A stretch of 26,179 nt of DNA, taken from positions 1 to 26,179 of the forward strand of contig CAYJHI010000014.1 of the NCBI GenBank assembly GCA_964370085.1, read 5' to 3'. A model generated the notes under the pieces. It was not told the origin of the DNA. It saw nothing but the letters and a program-made list of their open reading frames with translations, and ran no database searches. This DNA comes from CARZYU01 sp964370085 (GTDB taxonomy: Bacteria > Bacillota_I > Bacilli_A > RF39 > UBA660). The position numbers and the translations under genes were made by a program. Position 1 is the stretch's first letter. Each line of letters starts with the position of its first letter. Positions 1 through 7,086 of this stretch are shown here, in pieces.

Positions 1-219
1 ATTTACTCTAAATATCGTAATTCTGATGCAAGGCATACCCATGAAACAGAAACAAAAAGTGAAATGGATAATTTACAAAAAGATGATAAATTATTAAAAC
101 ACTTAAAAGGTTTAAGTAATTCAAGAATGATGGGAGCAAACAATGAAACTATAGGTGAAGGAAGTTCTGCTAGTAGATATATGAAACAACTTTTACCACA
201 AGATAAGAATCAAAAATAA
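1..219 (+). CDS. C-terminal end of an unidentified protein (partial)
   Basis: An open frame enters from the left edge in frame 1 and stops at TAA 217-219, giving 72 residues of a C-terminus. It is hydrophilic and rich in Lys, Asn, Glu and Ser, with no membrane segment or motif I recognise; it ends in a basic tail with the residues MKQLLPQDKNQK. The frame is read as coding because it is open to the edge and is followed at once by a rho-independent terminator whose hairpin overlaps the last codons. The upstream part, including the start and any catalytic domain, lies outside the window, so no function is assigned. Confidence 0.6.
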   Translation: MYSKYRNSDARHTHETETKSEMDNLQKDDKLLKHLKGLSNSRMMGANNETIGEGSSASRYMKQLLPQDKNQK

Positions 220-235
220 TTGATTCTTTTTTTGT
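205..235 (+). terminator. Rho-independent terminator of the left-edge gene
   Basis: A perfect 8-bp stem is formed by AAGAATCA (205-212) and TGATTCTT (221-228) around an 8-nt loop, followed by a run of T. It overlaps the stop codon of the partial gene and separates it from the zinc-ribbon gene at 282. Confidence 0.8.
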
Positions 236-263
236 TTCCTATAAAAGTAAAATATGATATTAT

Positions 264-269
264 TATAAT
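264..269 (+). promoter_or_regulatory. Probable -10 element for the zinc-ribbon gene
   Basis: A perfect TATAAT lies 12 nt before the start codon at 282, downstream of a terminator. No good -35 is seen at 16-18 nt spacing. A second weak pair, TTGTTT (232-237) and TATGAT (253-258) with a 15-nt spacer, is possible. The leader would be very short in either case. Confidence 0.35.
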
Positions 270-281
270 GGATGTGATAAT

Positions 282-1472
282 ATGAATAACATGATAGTAG
301 CAAAATGCTCTAATTGTCAAAACACAATGGTGGCTAGTCAACTAACTTTAAACCAAATACACTGTCATTGGTGTAATAAAGTATTAACTACTGAAAATAA
401 GACAGAAGATCCTGTTGGTATACCTAGTCTTATTTTGCCATTTAAATATACTAAAGAAGAAGTAATCAAAGATTTTAATACGCAAATGTCAAAATACAAC
501 TTCTTTGTTAATAAGGCTTTCGCTCCAATGATTACAGAAGAGACCCTAAGAAAAGTATACCTACCTTATTTACTAGTAAATGTAAAAGCCCATTCTAATT
601 TTGAAGCAAGCGCTGAATCTACAGCTAATAAAAATATTGTTTCAGCAGGAGAAGGAAGAACTACTACTAAATTTGATGTAGATGTGTGTAAAATAAAAAG
701 AGAATTCGATCTTGTTTTTGATAAATTAGAAGTTGAGAAAAATTTAGTTAAATTTCCAGCCAAAAATCTAAGTAAAATTAGTAATTTGATTATCAATATA
801 GGGGACTTTAATATTGAAGAGGCAGTTCCTTTTACAGAAGAATGTTTAAAAGATGCAACAGCTGAAAGAAGAACATTAAACACTCAAAGTTTACAAGAAC
901 TAGTTGAAGCCCAAATTAAAGATATTAATAAAAGACAAATATTAGAAACAATAAAACAATATGATAGAGGCTCTATTTGGCATAAAAGAGATTTGAGCAT
1001 TACAGAACAACAAATACAAGTAGTATACCTACCAGTATATCTATATAATTATTATCAAACAAATAACCCTAATAGTTACAATGTTGTTATAAATGGAACC
1101 ACTAAAGAAATGATAGGATATTTGCCAATCAATAATAATAAAGTTATTATAATAGCAGGGCTAATAGAATTAATGGGCTTTATCTTAATGTTAATAATAG
1201 GGATGCCTATAGGATTATTTTTCCTTTTACCAGGACTAATTTTCTATTTTGTCACAACAAAAACTTATAGTACATTAAATACAGTTAAACCCAAAGAACC
1301 AAAAGCAGTAAAAGTAGATATGACTAATTTAGTATCAACAGATACATTAGTAAAAAAGAACTATAGTGTACTTACTGAAAAAATGTATGATGCTAATAAT
1401 AAAACTAATGAAGAAGAAAATTTACTAAAAGTTAAAATAATAGAATTAAATAATAAAAACGAAAAATTTTAA
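282..1472 (+). CDS. Zinc-ribbon membrane protein of unknown function
   Basis: This 396-residue protein begins with a four-cysteine zinc ribbon (C9-x2-C12 ... C28-x2-C31), like the TFIIB-type zinc-ribbon proteins annotated in many Firmicutes. A long mixed alpha/beta middle region follows, then a hydrophobic stretch at about residues 288-325 that can form two closely spaced membrane segments, and a charged cytoplasmic tail. The fold suggests a membrane-anchored protein whose zinc ribbon may bind protein or nucleic acid, but no reaction can be assigned. The first ATG (282) is chosen because a GGATGTGAT-like ribosome site precedes it at the same short spacing as at the gene at 1555; ATG 291 is the alternative. 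It is transcribed alone, between terminators at 205-235 and 1481-1524. Confidence 0.75.
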   Translation: MNNMIVAKCSNCQNTMVASQLTLNQIHCHWCNKVLTTENKTEDPVGIPSLILPFKYTKEEVIKDFNTQMSKYNFFVNKAFAPMITEETLRKVYLPYLLVNVKAHSNFEASAESTANKNIVSAGEGRTTTKFDVDVCKIKREFDLVFDKLEVEKNLVKFPAKNLSKISNLIINIGDFNIEEAVPFTEECLKDATAERRTLNTQSLQELVEAQIKDINKRQILETIKQYDRGSIWHKRDLSITEQQIQVVYLPVYLYNYYQTNNPNSYNVVINGTTKEMIGYLPINNNKVIIIAGLIELMGFILMLIIGMPIGLFFLLPGLIFYFVTTKTYSTLNTVKPKEPKAVKVDMTNLVSTDTLVKKNYSVLTEKMYDANNKTNEEENLLKVKIIELNNKNEKF

Positions 1473-1480
1473 GTACAGTA

Positions 1481-1524
1481 AAAGCAATAAAATAACCATA
1501 AAATTTGATTATTGTTTTTTTTTT
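1481..1524 (+). terminator. Terminator of the zinc-ribbon gene, overlapping the next promoter
   Basis: AAAGCAATAA (1481-1490) pairs with TTATTGTTTT (1509-1518), including one G-T pair, around an 18-nt loop, and a run of ten T follows (1515-1524). The stem is weak but the T-run is long. The 3' arm overlaps the -35 region of the glycan operon promoter. Confidence 0.6.
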
Positions 1525-1534
1525 ATGCTATAAT
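1505..1534 (+). promoter_or_regulatory. SigA-type promoter of the first glycan operon
   Basis: TTGATT (1505-1510) and a perfect TATAAT (1529-1534) are separated by 18 nt. The -10 is extended: TGC directly precedes it, matching TGnTATAAT. Transcription should start near 1541, leaving a leader of only about 15 nt before the start codon at 1555. Confidence 0.75.
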
Positions 1535-1554
1535 TAATATGGAATGGTGATAAC

Positions 1555-2028
1555 ATGAAAAAAATTATGTTTATATCAAGTGCAGGCGGACATCTGTCTG
1601 AAATGTTACAATTAGATAGTTTGTTTCAAAAATACGATTATCATATTATAACAGAGAAAACGAAATCAACTCTTTACTTAAAAAATAAGTATAAAACGAG
1701 GGTTGATTATTTATTCTATGGAACTAAAGATCATATGTTAGTTTATCCGTTTAAATTAATCGCTAATTGTTTTAAAAGCTTATTTTATTATTTTAAATAT
1801 TTTCCAAAAGTTATAATAACAACAGGAGCTCATACAGCAGGACCAATGTGTTGTATAGGAAAATTATTTGGTAGTAAAATAATATTTATAGAAAGTTTTG
1901 CTAACATTGAAACAAAAACTATAACAGGAAAGCTTGTTTATAAATTTGCTGATATGTTCATAGTGCAGTGGGAAGAAATGCAAAAATTATATCCCAAAGC
2001 TACTTATGGAGGTTGGATTTACAAATGA
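1555..2028 (+). CDS. Alg14-like glycosyltransferase membrane subunit (EpsE/Cps14F type)
   Basis: A 157-residue protein resembling Alg14 and the bacterial capsule proteins PssD/Cps14F. In that family the small membrane-bound subunit recruits and activates a separate Alg13-like catalytic subunit to add the second sugar to a lipid-linked glycan. The N-terminus has the family's glycine-rich SSAGGHLSEML motif (residues 8-18), followed by a hydrophobic patch near residues 60-75 and the TTGAHTAGPMC segment expected in the Alg14 fold. The length fits the family. The ribosome site GGTGAT lies just before the ATG. The stop codon overlaps the start of the Alg13-like gene in ATGA, which suggests translational coupling and stoichiometric synthesis of the two subunits. 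Sugar donor and acceptor cannot be told from sequence. Confidence 0.85.
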   Translation: MKKIMFISSAGGHLSEMLQLDSLFQKYDYHIITEKTKSTLYLKNKYKTRVDYLFYGTKDHMLVYPFKLIANCFKSLFYYFKYFPKVIITTGAHTAGPMCCIGKLFGSKIIFIESFANIETKTITGKLVYKFADMFIVQWEEMQKLYPKATYGGWIYK

Positions 2029-2504
2029 TATTAGTATTATTAGGAACTCAAGATAAAAGTTTTGTAAGATTGTTAAAAGCAGTAGAACAGTTAGTTATAG
2101 ATAAAAAAATAAAAGAGAAAGTTATAGTTCAAGCAGGATATACTAAATATGAGAGTAAACATATAGAAATATTTGATTTTGTTTCTAGTGATGAGGTTAA
2201 ACAATACGTTGAAGAAGCAAGTATAATAATAACTCATGGTGGAGTAGGTTCAATACTAGATGGAATTAGTAAAGGTAAAAAAATGATAGTTGCACCAAGA
2301 CTAAAAGAATATAAAGAACATACCAATGATCACCAATTACAAATAATCAAAAGATTTGCCGATATGAATTATATAATACCGTTATTAGAGTTTGATAAAT
2401 TAGATTTAAAAATAGAAGAAACTAAAAAATTTAAGCCTAAAAAATATAAAGGCAGTAATAAAAAAATGATAAGTTTAATAGAAAATTATATAGATAATCT
2501 ATAA
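2025..2504 (+). CDS. Alg13-like glycosyltransferase catalytic subunit (EpsF/Cps14G type)
   Basis: A 159-residue protein matching the C-terminal half of GT28 enzymes, as in Alg13, PssE and Cps14G. The UDP-sugar binding region is visible as ITHGGVGSILDG near residues 70-81, followed by the KKMIVAPR and HQLQI segments typical of the family. The start is ATG 2025, with GGAGG at 2008-2012. A frame extending upstream to 1968 would add 19 residues overlapping the previous gene with no support. The enzyme should act on the cytoplasmic face with the Alg14-like partner, transferring a hexose or HexNAc to undecaprenyl-pyrophosphate-sugar. With the ABC exporter downstream this makes a short glycan assembly and export unit. 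Confidence 0.85.
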   Translation: MILVLLGTQDKSFVRLLKAVEQLVIDKKIKEKVIVQAGYTKYESKHIEIFDFVSSDEVKQYVEEASIIITHGGVGSILDGISKGKKMIVAPRLKEYKEHTNDHQLQIIKRFADMNYIIPLLEFDKLDLKIEETKKFKPKKYKGSNKKMISLIENYIDNL

Positions 2505-2518
2505 GGAGCGTGTATAAA

Positions 2519-3265
2519 GTGAAAAAAGATACAAAGGATATTGTTATAAAAGCGGAAAATGTAAATAAAGATTTCAAACTTTTTTATGATAAAGCCAATA
2601 CATTAAAAGAGAGAGTACTGTTTTTTAAACGTAATTCTAAAAATAGTCTTTTACATATTTTAAAAGATATTAATTTAAATATATACAAAGGTGAAACAGT
2701 TGCTTTAATAGGAACGAATGGTAGTGGAAAAAGTACATTGTTAAAACTTTTCACTAAAATAATTTATCCTAATAAAGGAAAAATAACAACATACGGAAGA
2801 TTAACATCATTGTTAGAACTAGGAGCAGGTTTTCATCCTGATTTTTCTGGACGTGAAAACATTTATTTTAATGCTTCAATTTTTGGTATGACAAAAAAAG
2901 AAATAGATAAGAGAATTGACGAAATTATTGCCTTTTCAGAATTAGAAGAATTCATTGATAATCCTATTAGAACATATTCTTCCGGTATGTATTTAAGGCT
3001 TGCTTTTGCTGTTGCAATTAATGTTGAAGCTGATATTCTATTACTAGATGAAATACTAGCAGTAGGAGATCAACATTTTCAAGATAAATGTTATGGTAAA
3101 TTAAAAGAGTTAAGAGAAGAAGGAAAAACAATAGTAATCGTTACTCACGCAATGAGTGTAGTTGAAAGTTTTTGTGATAGAGCAATTTGGTTATACGAAG
3201 GTAATGTAAAAATGGATGGTAAACCCGAAGAAATAGTTGAAGAATATTTAAAGGTGTGTGGTTAG
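2519..3265 (+). CDS. Polysaccharide/teichoic acid ABC exporter ATP-binding subunit (Wzt/TagH type)
   Basis: A 248-residue ABC ATPase with Walker A GTNGSGKST (65-73), a signature region YSSGMYLRLA (153-162), Walker B ILLLDE (173-178) and the D-loop AVGDQHF typical of Wzt, TagH and RfbB exporters. It lacks the C-terminal carbohydrate-binding domain of long Wzt proteins, so it should export without recognising a capped chain end. The start is taken as GTG 2519, because AAGGAG (2503-2508) lies 10 nt upstream; the GTG at 2510 would be almost on top of that ribosome site. It pairs with the permease that starts just after its stop. Together they would flip lipid-linked glycan or teichoic acid across the membrane, powered by ATP. 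Confidence 0.9.
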   Translation: MKKDTKDIVIKAENVNKDFKLFYDKANTLKERVLFFKRNSKNSLLHILKDINLNIYKGETVALIGTNGSGKSTLLKLFTKIIYPNKGKITTYGRLTSLLELGAGFHPDFSGRENIYFNASIFGMTKKEIDKRIDEIIAFSELEEFIDNPIRTYSSGMYLRLAFAVAINVEADILLLDEILAVGDQHFQDKCYGKLKELREEGKTIVIVTHAMSVVESFCDRAIWLYEGNVKMDGKPEEIVEEYLKVCG

Positions 3266-3266
3266 A

Positions 3267-4034
3267 ATGTTTAAAAATTTATATCAATATAGAGAACTGC
3301 TAAAAACTAATGTAAAAAAAGAAATTAGAGGAAAGTACAAAGGAGCATGGCTAGGTTTTTTCTGGTCGCTATTAAATCCTTTATTATTACTACTTGTATA
3401 TTCAATTATTTTCCCTTTTATTTTAAGAATAGAAATAGAAAATTACCCTTTATATTTAGCAGTAGCTTTATTACCATGGACAGCGTTTACATCTATAATA
3501 CAAACCGGAGCATATGCAGCGATTGCCAATGGTAATATTATAAAAAAGGTATATTTCCCTAGGGAAATACTTCCTATTTCTGTAGTTACAAGTGGAACTG
3601 TGAATTTTTTGTATACATCCATAGTTTTATTTGCTTTTTTAATATTCGGAGGAATAGGACTTAGTTGGTATGCCTTGTTGTTTCCTATTATTCTATTATT
3701 ACAATATTTTATTATGTTAGGATTTACGTTTATCTTATCATCAGTCACTGTTTATATTAGAGATTTAGAACATTTAATTGGAATAACTTTAATGGTATTA
3801 TTTTATGGAACACCAATTGTTTATACAATGGATTCAATACCAACTAATATAGCATGGATTTTAAATTTAAATCCTATGACACATATTATTGAAGCATATC
3901 GATCAATACTATTCTATCAAGAAATGCCTAATTGGATTAATTTAGGTATAATTGCAACAATATCTTTAGTATTATGTTTTGTTGGATATAAAGTGTTCAA
4001 GAAATTAGAAAAAGGATTTGCAGAAGAATTATAG
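3267..4034 (+). CDS. ABC-2 type polysaccharide exporter permease (Wzm/TagG type)
   Basis: A 255-residue membrane protein of the ABC-2 family, with the N-terminal cytoplasmic helix region (YRELLKTNVKKEIRGKYKG) typical of Wzm/TagG, about six membrane segments, and the conserved WSLLNPLL and LNPMTHIIEAYR regions. It forms the channel half-transporter with the ATPase encoded just upstream. ATG 3267 is chosen as start; the GTG at 3258 would overlap the preceding gene and sits within the likely ribosome site AAGGTG (3251-3256). Sequence does not separate O-antigen-like from teichoic acid substrates; no wall teichoic polymerase (TagF type) is seen in the window. Confidence 0.9.
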   Translation: MFKNLYQYRELLKTNVKKEIRGKYKGAWLGFFWSLLNPLLLLLVYSIIFPFILRIEIENYPLYLAVALLPWTAFTSIIQTGAYAAIANGNIIKKVYFPREILPISVVTSGTVNFLYTSIVLFAFLIFGGIGLSWYALLFPIILLLQYFIMLGFTFILSSVTVYIRDLEHLIGITLMVLFYGTPIVYTMDSIPTNIAWILNLNPMTHIIEAYRSILFYQEMPNWINLGIIATISLVLCFVGYKVFKKLEKGFAEEL

Positions 4035-4043
4035 GAGTAAACT

Positions 4044-4985
4044 ATGAAAAAGATATCAATTGTTGTCCCTTGTTATAATGAAGAAGAATCACTACCATTA
4101 TTTTATGAAGAAATTATCAAGATAGCAGAAGAAATGAAAAAGAAAGTTGATTTTGAATTTATATTTGTTAATGATGGTAGTAAAGATAAAACATTAGAAA
4201 TTTGTCGAATTTTATCAAAAAAAGATAAGAGAGTAAAATATGTATCATTCTCTAGGAATTTTGGAAAAGAAGCTGGTATACTTGCAGGTCTTGAGTACGC
4301 TAAAGGTGATTTTGTTGCCACTATGGATGCCGATTTACAAGATCCACCAGAATTGTTGATTGAAATGTACGACGAAATATTAAAAGAAGAGTATGACTGT
4401 ATTGCTACTAGAAGTATTAGCCGTAATGGTTATGGATTTTTTAGAAAAATGTTAACAAAATTTTACTATTTTATAATCAATAAAATATCTAAAACAGAAA
4501 TAGTTCCAGGAGCAAGAGACTTTAGATTAATGACTAGACAAATGTTAAATTCAATCTTAGAATTAAGAGAATATAATCGTTATGCAAAAGGAATATTCGC
4601 ATGGGTAGGTTATAATACAAAATGGATAACTTTTGAAAATCAAGAAAGAGTAGCGGGAACAACTAAATGGAATTTTTTCAGACTATTCGCTTATTCGTTA
4701 GAAAGTATTATGGGATTTTCTACTGTACCATTATTGATTTCGTCATTCGTTGGTATAATATTTTGTCTCATATCGTTTATAGCCATTTTAATAATTACAA
4801 TAAGTACATTGATATTTGATAATCCAGTAGATGGTTGGGCGTCTACTGTAACAATAATAATGTTCCTAGCGGGGATACAATTATTCTGTATTGGAATAGT
4901 TAGTCAATATTTATCGAAAATGTATTTAGAAATAAAAAACAGGCCAATATATATTGTAAAAGAAACAGAAAAAAACAAAAAATAG
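4044..4985 (+). CDS. GtrB-like polyprenyl-phosphate glycosyltransferase (GT2)
   Basis: A 313-residue family 2 glycosyltransferase of the DPM1/GtrB/CsbB class. These enzymes move a sugar from a nucleotide donor onto undecaprenyl phosphate on the cytoplasmic face. The N-terminus has SIVVPCYNEEESLP and a VNDGSKD donor-binding motif, then the metal-binding DADLQDPPE near residues 97-105. The acceptor-side segment with GARDFRLM follows, then two C-terminal membrane helices (about 230-260 and 270-295). A good ribosome site (TAGGAG) precedes the ATG, 9 nt after the permease gene. The GtrII-like transferase follows after 10 nt, so the two probably form a lipid-sugar donor and acceptor pair. The third expected partner, a GtrA flippase, is encoded about 14 kb away at 19116. 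Confidence 0.9.
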   Translation: MKKISIVVPCYNEEESLPLFYEEIIKIAEEMKKKVDFEFIFVNDGSKDKTLEICRILSKKDKRVKYVSFSRNFGKEAGILAGLEYAKGDFVATMDADLQDPPELLIEMYDEILKEEYDCIATRSISRNGYGFFRKMLTKFYYFIINKISKTEIVPGARDFRLMTRQMLNSILELREYNRYAKGIFAWVGYNTKWITFENQERVAGTTKWNFFRLFAYSLESIMGFSTVPLLISSFVGIIFCLISFIAILIITISTLIFDNPVDGWASTVTIIMFLAGIQLFCIGIVSQYLSKMYLEIKNRPIYIVKETEKNKK

Positions 4986-4995
4986 GAGAATTATT

Positions 4996-6510
4996 ATGAA
5001 ACAGAAAATAATCTCTTTTTTTCATAGAAAAGAGTTTTATACAGCGTTAATTGCTACTTTTATATTAGGGATAATTGCCCATGGTTTTGTCATGACTAAT
5101 TATAATTTTAATCATGATTCTCTAACTTTTGCATTTAGTGAAGATTTTATATGGAAAATATCTCTAGGTAGATTTATGCAGCCTATAAGTAGTGTTATTA
5201 GAGGTAATATACATGTTCCCTGGTTAATAGGGATATTCAGTATGATCTATATCGCTTTAACAACATACCTATTAACTAAAATGTTTAAAATAACAAAAAA
5301 ACTCTACATAATAGGAATATCAGGTATATTAGTAACAAATACAATTTTATCAATTACTAATGCCACTTATATGCATGAGGCAGATAGTTTTATGCTTTCG
5401 CTTTTGTTATCTGTACTAGCAGTGTACCTGTTTGATAAGAACAAGTTTTCTTTTCTTTTAAGTTCTGTATTTTTGATGATGAGCATTGGTTTATATCAAG
5501 CATATTTTCAAATTGCATTGCTTTTATTTATTATTATTATTTTCTTAAAAGCTTTAAAAAATAATCCTCTTAAAGAAATTATAAAATATTTTGGAAAAGT
5601 AGTATTAACTTTTATATTAGCATTCATACTTTACTATCTAATTCATAAATTAACTCTTGTTATTTTTGATATAACTATAATAGATTCGTACAACAGTGTA
5701 AATAATATATATTCTATAATTAATATAGGAATCTTTAGAGATTTATATGACTCAGTTATGAACAGTATGAGTTTCTACTTTCTAGGTGCAACATATAATT
5801 TTGGTATTACAACTATAATATATGCATTGTCCGCAGTAATGCTTTTACTGATTATAATCAGATTGATAATTAAGCATAAATTGACTAAGTCAAGTATCGT
5901 AGTAGTAATCATCTCTGCAATTGCCTTTATCTGTTCACTAAATATTATATATATACTATCAGGAGGATTTACTCATCATTTAATGGTTTATTCTATCTGT
6001 ATGCCTCTTGTTTTGTTAATCATAGTCATCTCCAAAGAAAACAATAAAATATTACAAGGAATTGGTATCTTTGTTATTTTTGCGGTAATATACACTAATA
6101 TAATTTATTCAAATCAATTATATCTAAAAAAAGATATTGAATATAACGCAACCCATGAATTATACTCGAGAATAGTATCTGATATAGAAGAAATAGAAGG
6201 CTATATTCCGAATCAAACACCTGTTGTATTTGCAGGACATTTTGACTATAATGATAATTATCAATATCTAGACTTATTCTCTCATATAAATGAGATGGGA
6301 ACGATGGGAAAACAAAGTATTACATATAAGTATACTTATCAACAATGGAATGATTTTTTAGTTAATTCGCCATTGAATATTATTATTGATGATGATTTAA
6401 TAATTACTGAAGAAGTTGTAGAAATGCCCCTTTATCCTTATCAAGGATCGATCAAAATAGTAAATGATACAGTAGTGGTGAAAATATCAAATGAAAATTA
6501 TACTGGTTAA
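4996..6510 (+). CDS. Polytopic GtrII-like glucosyltransferase
   Basis: A 504-residue integral membrane protein with about ten to twelve hydrophobic segments and a C-terminal extracytoplasmic domain (about 400-500). The N-terminal layout, a first membrane helix followed by a loop with NFNHDSL, resembles the glucosyl transferase GtrII family (GT-C fold). Those enzymes take a sugar from undecaprenyl-phosphate on the outer face and attach it to a surface polymer. The acidic and Asn/His residues of the first loop would contribute to catalysis, as in other GT-C proteins. It follows the GtrB-like gene directly and ends the operon at the terminator 6509-6535. The acceptor may be the glycan exported by the adjacent ABC system or the teichoic-like polymer of the LtaS-like protein; this is inference. 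Confidence 0.75.
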   Translation: MKQKIISFFHRKEFYTALIATFILGIIAHGFVMTNYNFNHDSLTFAFSEDFIWKISLGRFMQPISSVIRGNIHVPWLIGIFSMIYIALTTYLLTKMFKITKKLYIIGISGILVTNTILSITNATYMHEADSFMLSLLLSVLAVYLFDKNKFSFLLSSVFLMMSIGLYQAYFQIALLLFIIIIFLKALKNNPLKEIIKYFGKVVLTFILAFILYYLIHKLTLVIFDITIIDSYNSVNNIYSIINIGIFRDLYDSVMNSMSFYFLGATYNFGITTIIYALSAVMLLLIIIRLIIKHKLTKSSIVVVIISAIAFICSLNIIYILSGGFTHHLMVYSICMPLVLLIIVISKENNKILQGIGIFVIFAVIYTNIIYSNQLYLKKDIEYNATHELYSRIVSDIEEIEGYIPNQTPVVFAGHFDYNDNYQYLDLFSHINEMGTMGKQSITYKYTYQQWNDFLVNSPLNIIIDDDLIITEEVVEMPLYPYQGSIKIVNDTVVVKISNENYTG

Positions 6511-6535
6511 AACAAGGTCACACTTGTTTTTTTTT
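6509..6535 (+). terminator. Terminator ending the first glycan operon
   Basis: A perfect 8-bp stem AAAACAAG (6509-6516) / CTTGTTTT (6523-6530) with a 6-nt loop runs into nine T. It begins in the stop codon of the GtrII-like gene. Its 3' arm contains the -35 of the next promoter. Confidence 0.85.
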
Positions 6536-6552
6536 ATCTTTTTCTATATAAT
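6524..6552 (+). promoter_or_regulatory. SigA-type promoter of the unknown gene - miaB - ricA operon
   Basis: TTGTTT (6524-6529) lies 17 nt before a perfect TATAAT (6547-6552). The -35 sits within the 3' arm of the upstream terminator. Predicted start near 6559, about 20 nt before the ATG at 6580. Confidence 0.7.
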
Positions 6553-6579
6553 ATAACTACTTAAGGAAAGGTGACTAAT

Positions 6580-7074
6580 ATGAATAAAGTAACACAACAA
6601 CACCAAAGAAATGAAGAACTTCTAAAAACATACCTAAATTATGCAAACTTTTACTTAGGAGAGGATAGTACTATCGTATTTGAAGATATAAAAGAATACG
6701 GAAAATATGATAACTTTTATCATATAACTCAAGTTAGTAAAGATGGAACAGTTAAGATATCTACTAATGCTATTCTTTCCGACAACTTAGTAAGGTTAGA
6801 TAGTGTAATCTCAGAAGAGTTTGATCTAGGAGACATTAAATCAATAGAGATAACACAATCAAACTACGGATTTAGTTTAACTGATATTGCTATTGAAAAT
6901 AAAGAAACTAATCAAAGAGAAGTAATATCTAAAGCTTTTTCAATATGTCGAGTAGAAAGAAATGCAAAAGGTGACTATGCTGACGTATTGAAAATAGCAG
7001 AAGTTGATAAAGATTTTACTTTATTAGGGAAATTAGAAGAAACGAAAAACAATACTTATACAAAAATGAATTAA
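6580..7074 (+). CDS. Conserved-looking protein of unknown function
   Basis: A 164-residue soluble protein with no signal peptide, no membrane segment and a single cysteine. The N-terminal 30 residues look helical and polar; the rest alternates short beta-like segments with acidic loops and contains two similar-sized strand-rich parts. I do not recognise a family. The start is ATG 6580, preceded by AAAGGTGA (6567-6574); the in-frame GTG at 6571 lies inside that ribosome site and is rejected. It is the first gene of an operon with miaB (12-nt gap, with GGGAGG before miaB) and ricA, so it is co-expressed with tRNA modification and Y-complex functions, but that does not define its role. Confidence 0.7.
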   Translation: MNKVTQQHQRNEELLKTYLNYANFYLGEDSTIVFEDIKEYGKYDNFYHITQVSKDGTVKISTNAILSDNLVRLDSVISEEFDLGDIKSIEITQSNYGFSLTDIAIENKETNQREVISKAFSICRVERNAKGDYADVLKIAEVDKDFTLLGKLEETKNNTYTKMN

Positions 7075-7086
7075 AGGGAGGTAATT

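Noticed and set aside
566..883. Antisense open frames inside real genes (also 3443-3748, 10425-10670, 12106-12384, 15387-15629, 20952-21224, 25436-25645)
   Set aside because: They lie opposite well-supported genes, show low-complexity composition from the AT-rich strand, and lack ribosome sites or recognisable motifs.
1968..2024. Upstream extension of the Alg13-like gene to 1968
   Set aside because: It overlaps the Alg14-like gene by 57 nt with no ribosome site, while ATG 2025 has GGAGG and aligns with the family N-terminus.
2026..2028. Mycoplasma-type code with TGA as Trp
   Set aside because: TGA ends the Alg14-like gene and miaB at correct family lengths, and Trp is TGG throughout, so code 11 applies.
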